Of a stretch of DNA of 56,722 nucleotides, positions 53,562 through 56,722 are shown piece by piece. Both the position numbers and the translations under genes were made by a program. The first letter of the stretch is position 1. The number at the start of each line of letters is the position of its first letter. The notes below the pieces were generated by a model, which was given only the letters and a program-made list of their open reading frames with translations, was not told where the DNA came from and ran no database searches. This stretch comes from Clostridiales bacterium. Lineage in GTDB: Bacteria > Bacillota > Clostridia > Clostridiales > Oxobacteraceae. The DNA lies in contig JASEJN010000015.1 of the NCBI GenBank assembly GCA_030016385.1, positions 1 to 56,722 of the forward strand. Reading direction: 5' to 3'.

Positions 53562-54521
53562 ATGGATACTAAAAATGAAGTTTTACGGGTTGAAAATTTG
53601 AAAGAGTATTTCAGATCCAATGGGCATGCTGTCGTCAAAGCAGTGGATGGCATCAGCTTTAATATATATGAAGGTGAGACTTTCGGCCTTGTCGGAGAAT
53701 CGGGATGCGGGAAATCGACAACGGGAAGAACTATTATACAATTATATAAACCCACTTCAGGTAAAGTTTATTTTAACGGGATCGATCTTTCCACTGTCCA
53801 TGGTAAAAAAGATTGGCTTAAGTTTCGTCGCAACGTACAGATGATATATCAGGACCCTTATGCGTCCCTCAATCCGCGAAAGAAAGTGAGGGACATCGTT
53901 GCGGAAGGAATTAAAATCCACGGACTTGCAAAAAATAAAGATGATTGTGACCGACAAGTCAATGAATTGCTTGCGACTGTCGGCTTAAACTCAGACCATG
54001 CTAATCGATATCCTCATGAATTATCGGGAGGACAGCGGCAACGAATAGGAATTGCAAGGGCATTATCGGTACGGCCCAAATTTATTATATGCGACGAGCC
54101 CATATCTGCTTTGGATGTATCCATTCAGGCGCAAATCGTAAATCTTTTGAAAAGATTGCAAAAGGAAAAGCACTTGACCTATTTGTTTATAGCCCATGAC
54201 TTATCCATGGTAAAATATATAAGCAATCGTATAGGTGTTATGTATCAAGGCAAGCTTGTGGAGCTTGGAGATGCAAAGGAAATCTATCGTTTTCCCCTGC
54301 ATCCGTATACAAAAAGCCTTTTGTCGGCTATAACATTGCCGGACCCCGATTACGAAAGGCAGCGGACTCGCATTGTTTTTGACAAATTGGTACAAACAGA
54401 AACAAGTAAGCTTCGTGAAGTAGTTCCCGGGCATTATGTCTATTGTGATGTAAATGAAATTTCCGCTTATCAAAAAAAATATCAATCGTTGCTGTCTGAT
54501 TTGGAGGCAAGCGAGAAGTAG
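53562..54521 (+). CDS. oppF: Oligopeptide ABC transporter ATPase, OppF type
   Basis: A 319-residue ATPase: Walker A GESGCGKST, Q-loop MIYQDPYASLNPRKK, signature ELSGGQRQR, Walker B FIICDEPISALD and H-loop FIAHDLS. I placed the start at 53562 (MDTKNEVLRVENLKEYF), which has AAGAGGG upstream; a longer frame from 53496 overlaps oppD. It is the last gene of the operon, followed by a stem-loop. Confidence 0.92.
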   Translation: MDTKNEVLRVENLKEYFRSNGHAVVKAVDGISFNIYEGETFGLVGESGCGKSTTGRTIIQLYKPTSGKVYFNGIDLSTVHGKKDWLKFRRNVQMIYQDPYASLNPRKKVRDIVAEGIKIHGLAKNKDDCDRQVNELLATVGLNSDHANRYPHELSGGQRQRIGIARALSVRPKFIICDEPISALDVSIQAQIVNLLKRLQKEKHLTYLFIAHDLSMVKYISNRIGVMYQGKLVELGDAKEIYRFPLHPYTKSLLSAITLPDPDYERQRTRIVFDKLVQTETSKLREVVPGHYVYCDVNEISAYQKKYQSLLSDLEASEK

Positions 54522-54537
54522 GAAAATTTATAAGTGC

Positions 54538-54574
54538 CAATTAATGGGTCTTAAGATTGACATCCCATTAATTG
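54538..54574. terminator. Stem-loop after the opp operon
   Basis: A perfect 11-bp stem (CAATTAATGGG, 54538-54548, with 54564-54574) around a 15-nt loop, 17 bp after the oppF stop. It overlaps the end of the convergent broken URO-D-like frame and has no T-run. Confidence 0.5.
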
Positions 54575-54980
54575 ACATAATAAAAATATTGACAAACTTC
54601 AAACAAAATAGCTGGGATGCCGTCAAGAAGGAAAAGCTTATCTCCAAAGGCCTCCTTTATTTCTTCGACTGTCACATCGCCCTGTGGTTTCGGTGTTACC
54701 GCTTCAATTCCATTACAAAACAGCCGTTAAAACTGTAATTCCTGTTTGAGCAGCCCAGTTCCCGGTATATTTCAGGCAAATTCATTCCAGTATATGGATA
54801 CGGGAGTTTCTCACCTCTGAACTTTCTGTCGTCATACCAGCAAATTATCCTTGGCTGCCATATTATCCTGCCGTTTGATTTTCCTCTGATTACATCCCTG
54901 TTGAGTTTCGTTAAATTAAGATTCTTATGATCTGTAACCCTTCCCTGCATTTTTTTATTAAATCCATCCGGCATATACAA
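54568..54980 (-). pseudogene. Broken URO-D-like gene, internal deletion and frameshift
   Basis: The first ~80 residues (VIRGKSNGRIIWQPRIICWY, PYTGMNLPEIYRELGCSNRN) resemble the start of a URO-D-like protein and then stop after GCFVMELKR. In another frame the DNA goes straight on to NGIEAVTPKPQGDVTVEEIK and FLLDGIPAILFE, a segment normally near the C-terminal half of the same kind of protein, and ends at 54568. Several hundred bases are therefore missing between. It has a GAAGGGAG site near an ATG at 54974. Distinct from the intact URO-D-like protein at 34431-35432, to which it is not closely similar. Confidence 0.6.
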
Positions 54981-54987
54981 ACTCCCT

Positions 54988-55157
54988 TCATCTTAAATAT
55001 ATTATTTTTTTGAAGCATTCTACGACTCGCTTTTTATTTTTACATATAAATCTCCGAGCATATTCCATGTCCGCGCTCATCTGGATATTTTGCTTCAAAT
55101 TGCTCCAACCGTTCTTTTTAAGCTGCTTAACATACCTTGGAATCAATGATAAAACCA
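54988..55157 (-). pseudogene. Short open fragment, possible gene tail
   Basis: About 55 codons in frame ending with TGA at 54990 encode LKKNGWSNLKQNIQMSADME, then YARRFICKNKKRVVECFKKI. The basic, helical character looks protein-like rather than random, but I recognise no family and there is a TAA just upstream. It may be the tail of a gene whose body was lost with the neighbouring URO-D-like deletion. Confidence 0.3.
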
Positions 55158-55652
55158 CTTAGTCGGCAATAAAAACGTCCACGGCATTGTAATAATAGCA
55201 ACAAAAATTGCTGTTTTTAATCTTAACCTCTTGTCTTCAATCTGTTTTTTAAAAGTAAATTTATAGTTAAATACATATATAAAAACTGCAGATATCAGCA
55301 TGGAAAATATTATTATTGCAACTGCCGCAGGATGGCTAAATGGGTCATAATTTATTCCTGCAATCAATTCATTAGGCAATCCCAGAGAATTTCCGAACAT
55401 CCCCAATAAAAATAGTATTGAGGCACCTATGATATCTGCTAAAAATCCAAATATCCAAACTTTTAATATGCTTTTCTTGTAAAATGTTTTTAGGCTTTTC
55501 TGGATATTGCCCAACCTAAACACAAAAAAGCAGGCTATTATTACCAGTGAATCAATGATGAAATTACCTATTAGTGTTATGATTATGACAGGAGGCAAAA
55601 ATAACAAAAACCAGATTGGGAAAATTACGTTGTATAATGTTATCTTTCTCAT
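55143..55652 (-). CDS. Hypothetical membrane protein
   Basis: A 169-residue protein with about four or five hydrophobic segments: VIFPIWFLLFLPPVIIITLI, LVIIACFFVFRLG, WIFGFLADIIGASILFLLGM, AAVAIIIFSMLISAVFIYVF and a final AIFVAIITMPWTFLLP. No family recognised. The ATG at 55652 with GAGGAG upstream is preferred to a TTG at 55670. It is not clearly linked to a neighbour. The adjoining gap 55671-56050 is A/T-rich and holds nothing I can identify. Confidence 0.55.
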   Translation of the reverse strand: MRKITLYNVIFPIWFLLFLPPVIIITLIGNFIIDSLVIIACFFVFRLGNIQKSLKTFYKKSILKVWIFGFLADIIGASILFLLGMFGNSLGLPNELIAGINYDPFSHPAAVAIIIFSMLISAVFIYVFNYKFTFKKQIEDKRLRLKTAIFVAIITMPWTFLLPTKWFYH

Positions 55653-56050
55653 GAATTTTCCGCTCCTCAAATTATATTTTTAACTTTAATTATCGGATAC
55701 CTTTAATATTTTCGATACATATCGATAAATAACTTCTCTGCTGTGAAACCGTATTCCAATCACCTTTATTTATATATTCCCTCACGGTTTTGCTTATGCT
55801 CATTCAAAGATAATTTAAATTATAATAAGTTATCGAAAATGAAAATACTGTTTTCAGGCATACATTCCCTCCTTAATTTAATAAAAATATTTTATATTGA
55901 ATATGGCATTATAGGGAGATAATTAATTAACACTTTTTTATTTTTGTGGATCAGATAAATTATAAGCCATGTATCACCAAGCATCAAGAAATATCTGTAA
56001 AATTAATTCAGCATCTGTATCATACGTTTGTATTTCTAAAGAATCCATAT

Positions 56051-56534
56051 TTACAGATAAATTTTATTTTTGAATTTTTCGTTTATATATATATCTTTAC
56101 GTATTCCTTCCTTTTCCTTATTTCTAAATTGTCCAGGTGTAATTCCTACATATTTATGAAATAGTCTGGTAAAATGGTGTATACTTTTAAAACCAACCAT
56201 AAGTGATATTTGTTCCAGATTGTAATCTGAGTATGTTATTAGTTCCTTTGATTTTTCTATCCTAAATTTATAAATATAATACATTATTGTACAATTGCAT
56301 ACCCTTTTGAATCTCTGGCATATATAGCATTTGTTATATTTTAAAAATCTAGCCAAATCTTCCAATTTAATATCATTGGAATAGTTTTCCCCTACATAAT
56401 CAATAATACTTTGGCAGATATCGTCATGTTCACCAGTTATTATACATTTAATACTTTGAACTTTCGAAACCGAATTATCATTATAATTTTTGTTTCGTCT
56501 GCATAAATAAATAATTAACTGTAAAAGGTACAGC
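56051..56534 (-). pseudogene. AraC-family regulator, 5' end removed by an IS
   Basis: The frame is open from the IS edge at 56534 to a stop at 56051, about 160 residues. It begins LYLLQLIIYLCRRNKNYN, the helix that normally follows an AraC-type cupin domain, and contains two helix-turn-helices (LEDLARFLKYNKCYICQRFK and LEQISLMVGFKSIHHFTRLF) with the typical GITPGQFRN end. The cupin sensory part is on the other side of the IS, so this gene lost its ligand domain. An internal TTG start at 56365 would give only 104 residues. Confidence 0.75.
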
Positions 56535-56722
56535 TGTTTGTTGCAAAATAAAATAGGACAAAGTTGCAGAGAAAATTCTCCACTTTTGCAACAATAAATT
56601 CCCCATTATTGCAAAGGTCATTGCAGGCACCGAATCAAAATACTACCCTTGTAGATGAGATGAAAATCACAAGGGAGGAATTGGAGGATGCTCACAATGA
56701 CTCAAAAAGATGATATCAGAAA
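56535..56722 (+). mobile_element. Left end of an IS21-like insertion sequence
   Basis: Starts TGTTTGTTGCAAAATAAAAT and carries several TTGCA motifs before the istA start. Matches the reverse complement of 1-188 at all but about seven positions; the final 55 bases are identical. It interrupts an AraC-type gene at 56534. The IS continues beyond the window. Confidence 0.8.
56688..56722 (+). CDS. istA-like transposase, first codons only (partial)
   Basis: ATG at 56688 (or 56697) after GGAGG sites, encoding M-L-T-M-T-Q-K-D-D-I-R before the window ends. Same start as in the inverted copy at the left edge. Confidence 0.55.
   Translation, partial: MLTMTQKDDIR

Noticed and set aside
1..56722. Matching ends might mean a circular plasmid or phage
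   Set aside because: The ends are inverted, not direct, repeats and carry an IS21-like terminus, so they cannot be joined into a circle by overlap.

Overview
The window looks like a contig from a low-GC, anaerobic Bacillota genome, most likely a saccharolytic clostridium. The grounds are AT-rich codon use, AGGAGG-type ribosome binding sites, frequent TTG starts, YesM/YesN-type two-component control, S-box and purine riboswitches, and many carbohydrate ABC and glycoside-hydrolase genes. Both ends are the same 188-bp left end of an IS21-like element in inverted orientation, with the start of istA pointing out of the window. The outermost 55 bp are identical, as expected if the assembly graph broke at a repeat. 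Each IS end cuts a regulator gene: a CdaR-type gene on the left and an AraC-type gene on the right.

1-9.9 kb: truncated cdaR, a GarR-type reductase, and a minus-strand operon (lipoprotein binding protein, two sugar permeases, TIM-barrel isomerase, 2-hydroxyacid dehydrogenase, cytoplasmic glycosidase-like protein). The reductase and the operon have near-identical 81-bp promoter modules, so they are probably co-regulated.

10-25 kb: an ECF sigma factor with a 46-aa region-2-like ORF in front and a repeat protein behind; VanZ-like, DUF362 and DUF434 proteins; a frameshifted exported protein; PepC; a dNTPase-like HD protein; a guanine-riboswitch-controlled purine permease; a PHP metallohydrolase; a YdjC-like deacetylase with a GPH symporter. 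This stretch is seeded with short palindromic elements of two or three families, one inserted inside another with an 8-bp target duplication.

25.5-32.9 kb: a defence island. Type III restriction-modification genes (res, mod) are intact. Beside them lie a DUF4391-like remnant, a helicase reading frame with two nonsense codons fused behind an ImmA/IrrE-like peptidase, and the tail of an Xre repressor.

33-47.7 kb: a glycan-utilisation locus. An Lpl-type ABC transporter and YesM/YesN sit upstream of GH78-like and GH113-like enzymes, a beta-helix protein, a URO-D-like protein and an MFS transporter. None of the enzymes has a signal peptide, which points to import of oligosaccharides followed by breakdown in the cytoplasm.

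47.9-54.6 kb: two near-identical SAM-I riboswitches in tandem, each with its own terminator, in front of a five-gene oligopeptide ABC operon. The last 2 kb holds a broken URO-D-like gene, a membrane protein of unknown function and the truncated AraC gene.
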